The translations under genes and the position numbers were made by a program. Shown here in pieces: positions 25,510-35,231 of a stretch of DNA of 64,000 bases (its first letter is position 1; each line of letters begins with the position of its first letter). The notes under the pieces are model-generated. The model made no database searches and was not told the DNA's origin. It worked only from the letters and a program-made list of their open reading frames with translations. Source of the DNA: Accumulibacter jenkinsii (GTDB lineage: Bacteria > Pseudomonadota > Gammaproteobacteria > Burkholderiales > Rhodocyclaceae). The stretch spans positions 124,001 through 188,000 of the forward strand of contig JAZKUF010000004.1 in the NCBI GenBank assembly GCA_036625225.1. Direction: 5' to 3'.

Positions 25510-26394
25510 ATGACTGAAAAAGACATAAACCTCAAACGCATACTTGCCGCGACGGATTTCTCCTTCCTGGGTGATGCGGCAGTCCATCGCGCCGCAGTGC
25601 TGGCGGCACGGGAAGACAGCGAGCTGCTTATCGTCCATGCCCTGCCCAGGGCATCGGTGCTGGACAAGATCTTTGTCGCGGACGTGGCCCTGCCGGCACG
25701 CATGCGCGCCGTGGCCAGGGACAGACTCGCGGCGCTGGTCGATGCCGCGGCGCAGGCCGGTGTGCGGCGGGTCCGGGCGGAAGCCCCGGAAGGCCCGGCC
25801 CGGCGGACGCTGGCGAATGTAGCGAAAGGTTTTCATCCCGATCTGCTGGTCATCGGCGCCCACGGCAAGGGACCGTTGCAGCAGTTCTTTCTCGGTGGCA
25901 CGGCATCTCGTATCCTCACCCGCGCCGTCTGTCCCGTGCTGGTCACGCGCGGCGAACCCGTGCGCGATTATTGCCAGGCGCTGGCGGCGGTCGATCTGCG
26001 GGCACGCTCGGAGGCCGTGCTGCACGCGGCCATCATCGTGGCGGCTAAGGCCCGGGTCACGGTGGTTCATGCCTACCAGGCCCCTTTCGAAGCCAGGTTG
26101 CGCTACAAGGGATTCTCCGCGGAGGAGATCGCGCGTTACTCGGAGCCGGAAGCACAGGCCGCGCAAAGGAACGTCAGCGCGCTGCTCGCGGACCCGGAAC
26201 TTGTCGGCCTTGACCTGAAGATCAGGACCGTTCACGGCCACCCCAATCCGCTTCTGTTCGATATCGCCAACGAATTGGGCGCCGACCTCATGGTTGTCGG
26301 AAAGCATGGTGGCTCTCGCCTGGAAGAGTCGATGGTAGGGGGCATCACCCGACTGCTCGCCTACGACGCACCCTGCGACGTGCTGGTGGCGTAG
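25510..26394 (+). CDS. universal stress protein, tandem UspA domains
   Basis: A 294-aa cytoplasmic protein with two UspA domains (about 8-147 and 152-294). Both keep the nucleotide-binding pattern G-x2-G-x9-G: VIGAHGKGPLQQFFLGGTA in the first, VVGKHGGSRLEESMVGG in the second. AAGGAAA precedes the start. It is the first gene of a cluster with a membrane hydrolase, an MFS exporter, an antiporter and a second tandem Usp (30463), pointing to a stress or ion-homeostasis unit. Confidence 0.92.
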   Translation: MTEKDINLKRILAATDFSFLGDAAVHRAAVLAAREDSELLIVHALPRASVLDKIFVADVALPARMRAVARDRLAALVDAAAQAGVRRVRAEAPEGPARRTLANVAKGFHPDLLVIGAHGKGPLQQFFLGGTASRILTRAVCPVLVTRGEPVRDYCQALAAVDLRARSEAVLHAAIIVAAKARVTVVHAYQAPFEARLRYKGFSAEEIARYSEPEAQAAQRNVSALLADPELVGLDLKIRTVHGHPNPLLFDIANELGADLMVVGKHGGSRLEESMVGGITRLLAYDAPCDVLVA

Positions 26395-26474
26395 GGTTTT
26401 CAGATCTTGCGAGGAGGCTTCCATGCAACCCGTCTGGCTGAAGCACTGCCCCGAGGGAAGAACCGGCGCCGCAG

Positions 26475-27248
26475 GTGGCTGATTTGACGACCGCTGCGCG
26501 CATCATCCCCTGGCTGTTGGCGGCGGCGTTGACCGGATTGACCCTGGCGCTGCCACCCATCGCGCAGCCCCTGCAGTATCACGATTTCGCCGACCAGCGC
26601 GCCTGTATGGGCCTGCCCAATTGCCTCGACACCGCGTCCAATCTCCTGTTCGTGCTGGCGGGTGCGACCGGCCTGCTTTTCATGCGCAGCGAAACAGGAA
26701 AGCGCGCCTTCATCGATGCGCGCGAGGCATGGCCCTACGGGCTGTTCTTTTTCGCTGTCATCCTCGTCGGTCTCGCCTCGGGCCGTTATCACCTTGCTCC
26801 GGACAACGCCGGGCTGGCGTGGGACCGAGCGGCAATGGCGATGGCGTTCATGGCCTGGTTCGCCGCCATCTGGTGCGAACGCGTCGGCCTCCGCTCCGGG
26901 CTCCTGCTCCTGCCACTGCTGGTCGGCGCGGGCCTCGGCAGCGTCTTCTACTGGGACTGGAGCGAAGCGCGAGGCGTCGGTGACCTGCGCTTCTACGCCC
27001 TGATGCAGCTCATGCCGACCCTCCTGATCCCGCTCTTGCTGTGGCTTTACCCGCCGCGCTACAGCGGCGGGCGCGACATTCTGGCGGTCATCGGGCTGTA
27101 CCTGCTCGCGCTGCTCTTCGACTTCACCGATCGACCCGTGTTCGCACTGACCGGCGGCCTCGTCAGCGGCCACACGCTCAAGCACGTTGTCGCCGCGCTG
27201 GCGGCGCTCTGGGTGGTGCACCATCTGCAGCGGCGGAAGTTCCTGTGA
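26475..27248 (+). CDS. ceramidase-like membrane hydrolase
   Basis: A 257-aa protein with about seven membrane segments and alkaline-ceramidase family features: YHDFADQRACMGLPNCLDTA, SGRYHLAPDNAGLAWDRAAM, GDLRFYALMQ and a C-terminal SGHTLKHVVAAL. The conserved His and Asp residues expected to hold the metal are present. The start is a GTG at 26475. It ends overlapping the MFS gene (GTGA). The bacterial substrate is unknown; the family hydrolyses ceramide-type amides in eukaryotes. Confidence 0.8.
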   Translation: MADLTTAARIIPWLLAAALTGLTLALPPIAQPLQYHDFADQRACMGLPNCLDTASNLLFVLAGATGLLFMRSETGKRAFIDAREAWPYGLFFFAVILVGLASGRYHLAPDNAGLAWDRAAMAMAFMAWFAAIWCERVGLRSGLLLLPLLVGAGLGSVFYWDWSEARGVGDLRFYALMQLMPTLLIPLLLWLYPPRYSGGRDILAVIGLYLLALLFDFTDRPVFALTGGLVSGHTLKHVVAALAALWVVHHLQRRKFL

Positions 27249-28579
27249 AGGGCGCATTGCAGCCCGGCGTCAGACCCCGCGAGCTGTGGGCCTGGGCGAT
27301 GTACGACTTCGCCAATTCGGGCTTCACGACCGTGGTCATCACCGCGCTGTTCAACGCCTATTTCGTCACCGTGGTCGCCGGCAACACACCCTGGGCCACC
27401 TTCGCCTGGACCGCCTCGCTGTCGGTCTCGTATGTCTTGATTGTCCTCTCCGGCCCGCTGCTCGGGGCTTACGCCGATCGCCACGCGGCCAAAAAGAGAC
27501 TGCTGCTGATCACCACCGCGGGCTGCGTCCTGTTTACCGCCCTGCTCTGGTTTGCGCGGCCCGAGCTGCTGTGGTACTCGGTCGCCTGCGTCATCGCCGC
27601 CAACTTCTTTTTCGGCAGCGGCGAAAACCTGATCGCGGCCTTCCTGCCGGAACTCGCCCAACCGCGCACCCTGGGCCGGGTGTCGGGCTGGGGCTGGAGC
27701 CTCGGCTACCTCGGCGGACTGCTGACTCTCGGCCTTTGCCTCGCCTATATCACCTGGGCCGAAGCCCGGGGGCATGGCGCAGCGGAGTTCGTGCCGGTGA
27801 CGATGCTGATCACCGCAGGGATTTTCGCGCTCGCCAGCCTGCCCACCTTTCTGCTGCTGAAGGAGCGCGCCGTGCCGCGCCCGGCCGATGCCATTCCCTG
27901 TAGCGCGCCACTCGCCGAAGCCTGGCGCGAAGTCGGGCACACCCTGCGCCAGACCCGGCAATTCGCCGATCTCGCCCGCTTCCTGCTGTGCAGCCTGTTT
28001 TACCAGGCCGGCATTCAGACCGTCATCACCCTGGCCGCCATCTATGCCGGACAGGCGATGGGCTTCGGCACGCGCGAAACCTTACTCTTGGTGTTCGCCG
28101 TGAACATCACGGCCGCCATCGGGGCTTTTGCTTTCGGTCGGGTGCAGGATCGCATCGGTCATGTGCCTGCCATCGCGCTGACCCTCGGCGGCTGGATCGT
28201 CACCGTACTGATCGCCTGGGCCGCGCCAGTGGCTGCGGCCGGCGAAACGCTGTTCTGGATCGCGGCGAATCTCGCCGGCCTGTGCATGGGTGCTGCGCAA
28301 TCGGCTGGCCGCGCCTTGGTGGGACTGCTGGCCCCGTCGTCCCGGTTGGCCGAGTTTTACGGCTTCTGGGGACTCTCGGTCAAGCTGTCGTCGATCGCCG
28401 GACCGCTTTCCTATGGCATTATCACCTGGGCCTCCGACGGCGACCACCGCAGCGCCCTCTTGCTGACCGGCAGCTATTTCGTCATCGGACTGTTCCTGCT
28501 CTCCGGCGTGAAGGTGGCGCGCGGTCGACGCGCCGCGCTGCGCGCCGAACGGCTTGACAAGGGAGGCTCGTCGCCATGA
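27245..28579 (+). CDS. MFS transporter, UMF1/Atg22-like
   Basis: A 444-aa protein with about 12 membrane segments. The start WAWAMYDFANSGFTTVVITA is the signature of the UMF1 (Atg22-like) major facilitator family, followed by SGPLLGAYADRHAAKKRLLL and GFWGLSVKLSSIAGPLSYG. The GTG start at 27245 overlaps the preceding stop. Members are thought to export small metabolites such as amino acids; substrate unknown here. Confidence 0.9.
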   Translation: MKGALQPGVRPRELWAWAMYDFANSGFTTVVITALFNAYFVTVVAGNTPWATFAWTASLSVSYVLIVLSGPLLGAYADRHAAKKRLLLITTAGCVLFTALLWFARPELLWYSVACVIAANFFFGSGENLIAAFLPELAQPRTLGRVSGWGWSLGYLGGLLTLGLCLAYITWAEARGHGAAEFVPVTMLITAGIFALASLPTFLLLKERAVPRPADAIPCSAPLAEAWREVGHTLRQTRQFADLARFLLCSLFYQAGIQTVITLAAIYAGQAMGFGTRETLLLVFAVNITAAIGAFAFGRVQDRIGHVPAIALTLGGWIVTVLIAWAAPVAAAGETLFWIAANLAGLCMGAAQSAGRALVGLLAPSSRLAEFYGFWGLSVKLSSIAGPLSYGIITWASDGDHRSALLLTGSYFVIGLFLLSGVKVARGRRAALRAERLDKGGSSP

Positions 28580-28604
28580 ACCTCAAAACCTCCGTTAGCG
28601 GGGG

Positions 28605-28651
28605 AAAATCCCGTTCCTGCTTCGACAGGCTCAGCACGACCGGGATTTTTT
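28605..28651 (+). terminator. possible intrinsic terminator after MFS gene
   Basis: AAAATCCCG (28605-28613) pairs with CGGGATTTT (28641-28649) and is followed by a T-run. The long loop contains a REP-like sequence. It lies 26 bases past the MFS stop. Confidence 0.5.
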
Positions 28652-28718
28652 CGGCTCACCCCATGGGGGATCTTCCGTTCGCCCTGAGCAGCCCGCGCAG
28701 CGGGCGTGTCGAATGGCT
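28617..28718. repeat. pair of REP-like sequences in inverted order
   Basis: CTTCGACAGGCTCAGCACGA (28620-28639) and an opposite-strand copy CCGTTCGCCCTGAGCAGCCC, continuing GCGCAGCGGGCGTGTCGAAT (28675-28714). These are the familiar TTCGAC/CTCAG intergenic palindromes; a diverged copy is at 13798-13836. Confidence 0.65.
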
Positions 28719-28810
28719 CTCGGGTCATCAACCGAGGTTTCCAGGATGAATGATCAGAACAGGGTCGCGGGCGGGAAACGCCGGCTCGCTTCACCGGCGC
28801 GTTGTTCGCC

Positions 28811-30466
28811 ATGACAAACGCCTTCGCGGAAATTGCCCTGCTGCTCGCCGCCGCCGCCGCTATCGGCGCTATTGGCATACGACTGCGCCAGCCGGTGCTG
28901 ATCGCCTACATCGTGGTCGGCATCGTCGCCGGGCCGGCCGTGCTGGGTCTCGTCACGGCCCACGACCAGATCGACCTGCTGGCGCAGGTGGGAGTGGCTC
29001 TGCTGCTCTTCGTCGTCGGCCTCAAGCTCGATCTGCAACATATCCGCCATATCGGCCCGGTAGCACTGGCCACCGGTCTCGGGCAGCTGACCTTCACCAT
29101 CGTCATCGGCTTCCTCATCATCCTGGCCATGGGCAAGGGCTGGGTGGAAGCGCTCTACGTCGCCATCGCCCTGACCTTCTCGAGCACCATCATCATCGTC
29201 AAGCTGCTCTCCGACAAACGCGAGATCGATTCGCTGCATGGCCGGATCGCTGTCGGCTTCCTGATCGTCCAGGATGTCGCCGTCGTCATCGCGATGATGG
29301 TAATGAGCGCCGTGCGTGGTGATGGCGGCGAGGGTTCGCTGCTGGCGCTGGCCGGTTCGCTGGCCATGCGGATCGGCATCGCCGGCGCGGGCCTGTATCT
29401 GCTGATGCGCTACATTCTGCCCAAAGTTGTCGACCGCATGGCGCAGTCGCAGGAGCTGTTGCTGATCTTCGCCATCGGCTGGGGCACGGGCCTCGCCACG
29501 CTGGGCGAATGGGCCGGTTTCTCGAAGGAAGCAGGTGCCTTTCTCGCCGGCTTCTCGCTGGCCTCGACACACTATCGCGATGCTATCAATACACGCCTGA
29601 GCGGCATCCGCGACTTCCTGCTGCTGTTCTTCTTCATCGACCTCGGCGCCAAGCTCGATTTCTCCACGCTCGGCGGCGAAGTCGGGCCGGCGATCCTCCT
29701 TTCGCTGTTCGTGCTGATCGGCAACCCGCTGATCGTTTTGGCCATCATGGGTTTCATGGGCTATCGCAAACGTACCGGGCTCCTCTGCGGCCTCACCGTG
29801 GCACAGATCAGCGAGTTCTCGATCATCTTTGTCGCCATGGGCATCACGCTCGGCCACATCGACAAGGGGGCGCTGGGGCTGACCACGCTGGTCGGCCTGA
29901 TCACCATCACCCTGTCGACCTACATGATTCTTTACTCGCATCCGCTCTACGAGAAGCTGGCACCCTGGTTGGGCGTTTTCGAGCGCAAGCTCCCCTATCG
30001 GGAACTGGCGGTGGCCACAGAACGACACGATCTGCACGAGGCTGACGTCATCGTGTTCGGCCTCGGCCGTTATGGCAGCCGACTCGCACTGGGCCTGAAA
30101 GAGGCCGAACTCAAGGTGCTCGGTGTCGAATTCGACCCGGAGGTGGCGCGCGCCCTGCGTCGGCAAGGCCTGCCCGTGCGCTACGGCGACGGCATCGCCA
30201 GCGAGTTCCTCGAAAGCCTGCCACTGAAGGAGACACGCTGGGTGGTCAGTACCCTGCCGGACATGGCCTCGAACCGCGATCTGCTGCGCGGATTACGCGA
30301 ACTGCATTTCACCGGTGAAGTGGCGATCGTCGCCCGCGAGGAGTTCGACGGCACTGCCTTGAAGAAGCTGGGCGCCCCGACCATCCTCTATCCGATGCGC
30401 AATGCCGTCGATTACGCGGTCGAGGCCCTGACCGCCATCATTCATCCGAAGGAGGAGAAGCCATGA
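28811..30466 (+). CDS. CPA2 monovalent cation:proton antiporter with TrkA-N
   Basis: A 551-aa protein. Residues 1-390 form a KefB/KefC-like membrane domain with about 12 segments (GVALLLFVVGLKLDLQHIRH, ALTFSSTIIIVKLLSDKREI, FFFIDLGAKLDFS). Residues about 405-545 are a cytosolic TrkA-N nucleotide-binding domain (VIVFGLGRYGSRLALGLKEA). It probably exchanges K+ or Na+ for protons under ligand control. The start at 28811 is chosen by family length; an in-frame start 9 bases earlier is possible. Its stop overlaps the following usp gene (ATGA). Confidence 0.92.
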   Translation: MTNAFAEIALLLAAAAAIGAIGIRLRQPVLIAYIVVGIVAGPAVLGLVTAHDQIDLLAQVGVALLLFVVGLKLDLQHIRHIGPVALATGLGQLTFTIVIGFLIILAMGKGWVEALYVAIALTFSSTIIIVKLLSDKREIDSLHGRIAVGFLIVQDVAVVIAMMVMSAVRGDGGEGSLLALAGSLAMRIGIAGAGLYLLMRYILPKVVDRMAQSQELLLIFAIGWGTGLATLGEWAGFSKEAGAFLAGFSLASTHYRDAINTRLSGIRDFLLLFFFIDLGAKLDFSTLGGEVGPAILLSLFVLIGNPLIVLAIMGFMGYRKRTGLLCGLTVAQISEFSIIFVAMGITLGHIDKGALGLTTLVGLITITLSTYMILYSHPLYEKLAPWLGVFERKLPYRELAVATERHDLHEADVIVFGLGRYGSRLALGLKEAELKVLGVEFDPEVARALRRQGLPVRYGDGIASEFLESLPLKETRWVVSTLPDMASNRDLLRGLRELHFTGEVAIVAREEFDGTALKKLGAPTILYPMRNAVDYAVEALTAIIHPKEEKP

Positions 30467-31380
30467 AAGCGCTCACCCAAATCCTTGCCGCGACCGACCT
30501 TTCCGGGCCAGCACGCCATGCTGTCGAGCGGTCCTTCCAGCTGGCTGCCCGCGCTGACTGCGAACTCTACATTCTCCATGCGCTGGAGTTGAATGCCGTG
30601 GACAGCCTGCGCGAAATGCTGGGGGACGACGTGTTCGCGGTCAAGGCGGCCCTGAACGGCGATGCTCACACCCGCCTCGAGCAGTTGATCAGAGATCCGG
30701 CGATCCATTGTGGCGTGACTGCGCGGACCTGCGTCGCTGAGGGGAACCCGCTGGCCACCATCGCCACAGAGGCCGATGCCCTGGACGCGGACCTTGTGGT
30801 TCTTGGCGCGCGCGGCGAGTCCTTCCTGCGCCACGCCATGCTGGGCTCGACGGCGGCGCGCCTGCTGCGCAAATCGGCGCGACGCCCGGTGCTGGTGGTC
30901 AAGCAGCCCCCGCATGAGGACTATCGCCGCGTGCTGGTGGCGGTGGATTTCTCGCCGGTGTCGCTGCAAGCGATCCGCACGGCAAGACTGCTGGCCCCCG
31001 CTGCCGATCTCGCCCTGCTGCATGCCTTCGAACTGCCCTATGAAGGCAAGCTGGTTCTTGCCGGCGTGGAGGAACCGGTGATCCGGCAACACGTCACGAG
31101 CGGCAGCGAAGTTCGCCGCAAGCGACTGCACGACCTGGCAACTGCCGCCGGACTGGTACCCATGGACTACTCGGCGCGGGTCATCCACGGCGACCCGGTG
31201 CAGCAGATCCTCACCATGGAGCAGGAGTACGACTGCGACCTGATTGTCGTCGGCAAGCACGGATCGCACATCACGGAGGAACTGCTTCTGGGCAGCGTGA
31301 CCAAGCATGTTCTCGCCGAATCGCAATGCGATGTGCTGGTCATGTGCGACCCGCGCAGGCCGCTCGACGAATCGTCATGA
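30463..31380 (+). CDS. universal stress protein, tandem UspA domains
   Basis: A 305-aa protein with two UspA domains, the second carrying VVGKHGSHITEELLLGSVTK, the intact ATP-binding loop. The first has VLGARGESFLRHAMLGSTAA. It is translationally coupled on both sides (ATGA overlaps with the antiporter and the exchanger), so it may sense or modulate those transporters. About as long as the protein at 25510, with the same domain layout. Confidence 0.93.
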   Translation: MKALTQILAATDLSGPARHAVERSFQLAARADCELYILHALELNAVDSLREMLGDDVFAVKAALNGDAHTRLEQLIRDPAIHCGVTARTCVAEGNPLATIATEADALDADLVVLGARGESFLRHAMLGSTAARLLRKSARRPVLVVKQPPHEDYRRVLVAVDFSPVSLQAIRTARLLAPAADLALLHAFELPYEGKLVLAGVEEPVIRQHVTSGSEVRRKRLHDLATAAGLVPMDYSARVIHGDPVQQILTMEQEYDCDLIVVGKHGSHITEELLLGSVTKHVLAESQCDVLVMCDPRRPLDESS

Positions 31381-32300
31381 CCAATTTGGCACAGATCGCT
31401 GGCGCCGTGCTGCTGGCAGCCCTGGGTGGCGAAGCCTTCCTCAAGTCCATTCTGGGTGCAGCCGTCCATCTTCGCGTACCGAAGATGGTGGTGGCCACGA
31501 CGCTGGCCGCCTTCGCCACTTCCAGCCCGGAACTCACCGTTTCATCGGTCGCCGCGCTGGCGGGACAGCCCGAGATCGGCCTCGGCGATGCGCTCGGCAG
31601 CAATGTCGTCAATATCGCGTTGATCTTCGGGCTGGCCTTGCTGTTCGGTGCCATACAAACCTCGCCTCAGGATTTCGGCCGGGATTACTACCTGGCCCTG
31701 GCGATTCCGGTCCTGACCCTGCTCTTGGTGCTCGACGGCCACCTCGTCCGCTGGGAGGCGCTGCTGCTCCTGGCGATCTTCCTGGTCTGGCTGACGTGGA
31801 CCGTGCGCAACGCCCTGCGCCAGCGTGAGGCGACGGGGACCATCGACTCCGGAGCGTTGTCGTCGGGCAAGAGCCTGATCCTCGGCGTGCTGGGTCTCGG
31901 TGCGCTGATTGCCGCCGGTCGCCTGTTTGTCTCGGGGGCAACCGGCATCGCCGCCGCTTTCAGCGTCGACACCTATGTCATCGGCGTGCTGATGGTGGCG
32001 ATCGGCACTTCGCTGCCGGAACTGGTGACCGTGATCCTGTCCCGCCTTCGCGGCCACGACGATGTCGGCGTCGGCACGCTGATCGGCAGCAACCTGTTCA
32101 ACGGCCTCGCCATTGTCGGCGGAGCCGCGACGATCCATCCGATTTCGGTCCCGCTGTCCGAAGTGGCCCTGACCCTGGCTTGCGGCATTTTCGCCCTGCT
32201 CCTGTTGTTGCCCAATCGCGTCGGGCTGATCGGCCGCGGGCGCGCATACGGGCTTCTGCTGTTTTATGCCGGCTTTGTCTGGGCCACGCTCAATCCCTGA
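31377..32300 (+). CDS. Ca2+/Na+ (CaCA family) exchanger
   Basis: A 307-aa membrane protein with the two alpha repeats of YrbG-like cation exchangers: TLAAFATSSPELTVSSVAAL with GDALGSNVVNIALI, and VAIGTSLPELVTVILSRLRG with GTLIGSNLFNGLAIV. About ten membrane segments in two inverted halves. Last intact gene of the antiporter-usp-exchanger operon; a fragment of a cation P-type ATPase follows. Confidence 0.92.
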   Translation: MTNLAQIAGAVLLAALGGEAFLKSILGAAVHLRVPKMVVATTLAAFATSSPELTVSSVAALAGQPEIGLGDALGSNVVNIALIFGLALLFGAIQTSPQDFGRDYYLALAIPVLTLLLVLDGHLVRWEALLLLAIFLVWLTWTVRNALRQREATGTIDSGALSSGKSLILGVLGLGALIAAGRLFVSGATGIAAAFSVDTYVIGVLMVAIGTSLPELVTVILSRLRGHDDVGVGTLIGSNLFNGLAIVGGAATIHPISVPLSEVALTLACGIFALLLLLPNRVGLIGRGRAYGLLLFYAGFVWATLNP

Positions 32301-32330
32301 ATCCGGGAATAACCATGCATCGTCATCAGC

Positions 32331-32789
32331 ATTGTCGTGCTGCTCGAAGCCGGTGACCGGATTCCCGCCGACGCGCGAGTGCTGTCGGCGCACAGCGCTG
32401 AAGTAGCCGAGGCCGCCTTGACCGGTGAATCGCAGGCCGTGGCCAAGCTGTCCGAAGCACTCGATGAAAAGTCGGCGCTGGCGGAACGGCAAAACATGGT
32501 GTTCATGAACACCGTGGTGACGCGCGGTCGCCTCGAGACCATCGTCACCGCCACGGGCATGGCGACCGGGATGGGACGGCTGGCCGGGTTGCTGGCCGAT
32601 ACGGCGGAAGGGCAGACGCTGGCGGCCAAGGCCGGGCTGAATCCGGAAGAGGCGATGCAGCAGCTGCCGCGTATCGCCGAGATTCCCTTCGATTCGGCCA
32701 GCAAGTTCATGGCCTCCTATCATCAAGAAGATGACCAGGTTCGGCTCTGCGTCAAGGGGGCGCCGGATGTGCTGCTGGCCTTCTCAAGC
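32331..32789 (+). pseudogene. cation P-type ATPase fragment
   Basis: A frame with no start reads VVLLEAGDRIPADARVL, then AALTGESQAVAKLSEALDE (actuator domain, TGES), and GMGRLAGLLAD. It then jumps to IPFDSASKFMASYHQEDDQV and CVKGAPDVLLAF from the nucleotide-binding domain. The segment between, with the phosphorylation site DKTGT, is missing, as are both ends. The sequence resembles Ca2+-type (P2) pumps, matching the exchanger upstream. Non-functional. Confidence 0.88.
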
Positions 32790-32799
32790 CGCCATCTGG

Positions 32800-33204
32800 A
32801 TCCACGCCGTCGGCCTCGACAAACCCGACATCGGCATCCTGGACGAGGCCTTCCTCGCCGAGGTGCGCAACCTGCCCGAGCGCAACCTCGCCGTCGAACT
32901 GCTGGAGCGCCTGCTCGAAGGCGAGATCAGGTCACGATTCCACGACGCGCTGGCCGACAACGAGTCGGCCGTGCGCGAGCTCTCCGACCAGACGCTGAAG
33001 AAGATCGCCCAGGAACTGACCGAGAACCTGCGCAAGAACCTGAGCGTGGACTGGTCCGCCCGCGAGAGCGTCCGGGCCAGGCTGCACCTGATGGTCAAGC
33101 GCATCCTGCGCAAGTACAGATACCCGCCGGACCTGCAGGAGGGCGCAGTGGAGCTGGTGCTGCAGCAGGCGAAGGCGCTGGGGATGGCCTGGATGGCGGC
33201 ATGA
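32800..33204 (+). pseudogene. hsdR: HsdR (type I restriction) C-terminal fragment
   Basis: The frame reads VGLDKPDIGILDEAFLAEVR, NLPERNLAVELLERLLEGEI, then after an apparent internal deletion near 32940 NESAVRELSDQTLKKIAQEL, SVDWSARESVRARLHLMVKR and KYRYPPDLQEGAVELVLQQA. This is the C-terminal domain of HsdR; the nuclease and helicase parts are absent. It is fused directly to the preceding ATPase fragment in a different frame. Its stop overlaps the next start (ATGA). Confidence 0.88.
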
Positions 33205-34512
33205 ACGGACAGCACGCGCCGCACACGGCCTCCCGAGCCGATCAGCAGAGCCTGTGGGCGTTTCAGGACAAGCTGAAGGCGCTCGGCCACTTCCAGACCG
33301 AATACGCGAACGCCGCCGAACTCATGCTGCATTTCAGCCAGCAACTCGACAAGCTGGTCGCCAACGGTTTCATCGAATTCAAGCCGGCGCAGGAAACGAC
33401 GCTCGGCGATGGCAGCGCAAGTGCCCAGGGCAGTGGCGCGCAGGCGGCCGCGCCTGGTGCTGTGCTGGTCAAGCGTGACAACACCGCCCCGATCAACACC
33501 GGAACGCTGATCAACAGCCCGACCTATCAGACGATCATCCAGCAGGCGGCGCAAGCCGGCGCCACCGCCACCGAGCTGCGCTGCGGCTATCTCGCCTGGC
33601 TCAGCATGCACGCGAACGAGCTGCCGCTACTCGCAGCCGAAGGCGGCAGACCGGTGCAGCTGTCGTCGGTCTACACCGCGCTGCTGACCGAGGGACGCGA
33701 GACCGGCCTTGATGGGCAGATTGCCCCTGCGTCTACGGGCAATCGGCTGTCGGCGCTCGAGGCCCTGGACCGATCCCGATGCCTTGTCCTCATGGGCGAG
33801 CCGGGCAGCGGCAAAACGACCTTCCTCAACTTGAGCTGATCAATGCCCGGCTCGCCGCTTCGCGCGAGCGGCCCGACGCCCGGCTGATGCGCATCGAGGA
33901 ATACCTGCGCGACCGCGCCGGCTTGCTCACCTCGCACGGCGAAGGCTTGTACCAGTTCCCGCACCGCTCGTTCCAGGAATTTCTCGCCGCCTGCCACCTG
34001 GCGCGCTTCGACTACCCCGATAGATTGCCGCGGCGCCGGTCACCGTCGCCCACTTCGCACAATTTGTCACCGCGAGTGCCTGGCGCGCGCATGACCCGGA
34101 CGCCCTGCGCCACCCGCCGAATCGGCCGGTGGTCGAGGTGAGCTGGTACGACGCGCGCGCCTTCTGCGCTTGGCTCAGCGAGCGCTGGCGAGACCGCCTG
34201 CCGGCGGGCTGGGGTATCTCGCTGGCCTCCGAAGCGGAGTGGGAGAAAGCCGCGCGTGGCGGCGTGCAGATTCCGGGGGCAGTGCAGAGAACGACAGCGA
34301 GGGACGGTTTCGCCTTTGCGGCATCGACGCTGCAGAACAATCCGGAGCCGCAGCGCGCTTATCCATGGGGCGATGACTGGGACGCCGAGAAGGCCAATGT
34401 CGAAGGGGATCTTGGCGAGGCCAGCACCCTCGGCTGCTTCGAACCAGGGCGCAGCCCTTATGGCTGCGAGGACCTGTCCGGGATGGTGCCGTTGTTGTCG
34501 TCACCGACCTGA
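33201..34512 (+). pseudogene. NACHT ATPase/SUMF1-domain protein, collapsed
   Basis: ATG 33201 starts a helical N-terminus (SLWAFQDKLKALGHFQTEYA) leading to the NACHT P-loop MGEPGSGKTTFLNL (about 33792-33833). The NACHT core is then missing: the next frame resumes LYQFPHRSFQEFLAACHLAR (33947-34006). A third frame gives a formylglycine-generating-enzyme-like (SUMF1) domain: PVTVAHFAQFV, VVEVSWYDARAFCAWLSER, LASEAEWEKAARG, YPWGDDW and SPYGCEDLSG, ending before the expected VWEW. Such proteins are used as STAND-type sensors. At least two internal deletions; inactive. Confidence 0.8.
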
Positions 34513-34619
34513 ACCGCCCCTTCGCCAAGGCGTTGCCACCGCCCTGCGCCACGGCGCCAGAACCGCTGAAGGTAGCCTGCCCGGAAACCGCCGGTAGAGA
34601 CGCCAATGGCACCAACGGA

Positions 34620-35115
34620 TCAGGCGCCACCCCGACCCTTGCCGAGTCCGTCGCCGCCCAGCACCAGCGCGACCGGGAAGTTGCCGGTGAGGCGTGGGTC
34701 CGGGGTCTGCGGGGAGCCATGCTGCGCAAGTGAGCTTTGCGGCACCTGACTCTGGAGGTGGCTGATGAGGTCGGAAACCAGCACCTCGGACGCGCCACCG
34801 CTCGGCTGCGCGTGCCCGGTCAGCGCTTCGATCAGGTTTCACCGCCTTCGACGTGGCCGCTGAAGTAGAGGATTGCCGTGCCGTCCGGCCTCGCCGCCAG
34901 TTCGTCGCCGAGCCAGTCGAGCCCGTCGAGGATCGCCACACGGCTGCTCCCGGTGCCGGTCAGCAGGCGGACCTTGTCCGGTGCATAGCCACAGCGCGCA
35001 GGATGCACCAGGACATCACGCAGCGCACGCGCGTCAGCGGCGACGGTGGGCAATGCCGCAGCGACGGCTAGGTTCTGATCGACGGCAATCAGCAGCGCGC
35101 AGACCGCCCGATGGC
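34620..35115 (-). pseudogene. caspase-like (C14) peptidase, internally deleted
   Basis: The upstream frame reads ALLIAVDQN, then LPTVAADARALRDVLVHPAR and GTAILYFSGH, the last carrying the catalytic histidine region. After the frame breaks near 34835, a second frame (LIEALTGHAQPSGGASEVLV, then LTGNFPVALVLGG) gives the C-terminal end. The segment with the catalytic cysteine is missing, and no start codon remains. It stands tail to tail with the NACHT-SUMF1 remnant; such peptidases often partner STAND proteins. Confidence 0.78.
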
Positions 35116-35231
35116 CGTGTTAACATGTCATTCGCTTGCCCGGCAGCTTGCTGCGCGACGACGTGGCGACCCGATGGCCAAAGCTTGCAGTCAGCTTTCC
35201 CAAGGTTTTTTTGAAAGAAGAAAAACTCGAC

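Noticed and set aside
28802..28810. Earlier start codon for the CPA2 antiporter
   Set aside because: It adds only three residues without a better ribosome site; ATG 28811 fits the family start.
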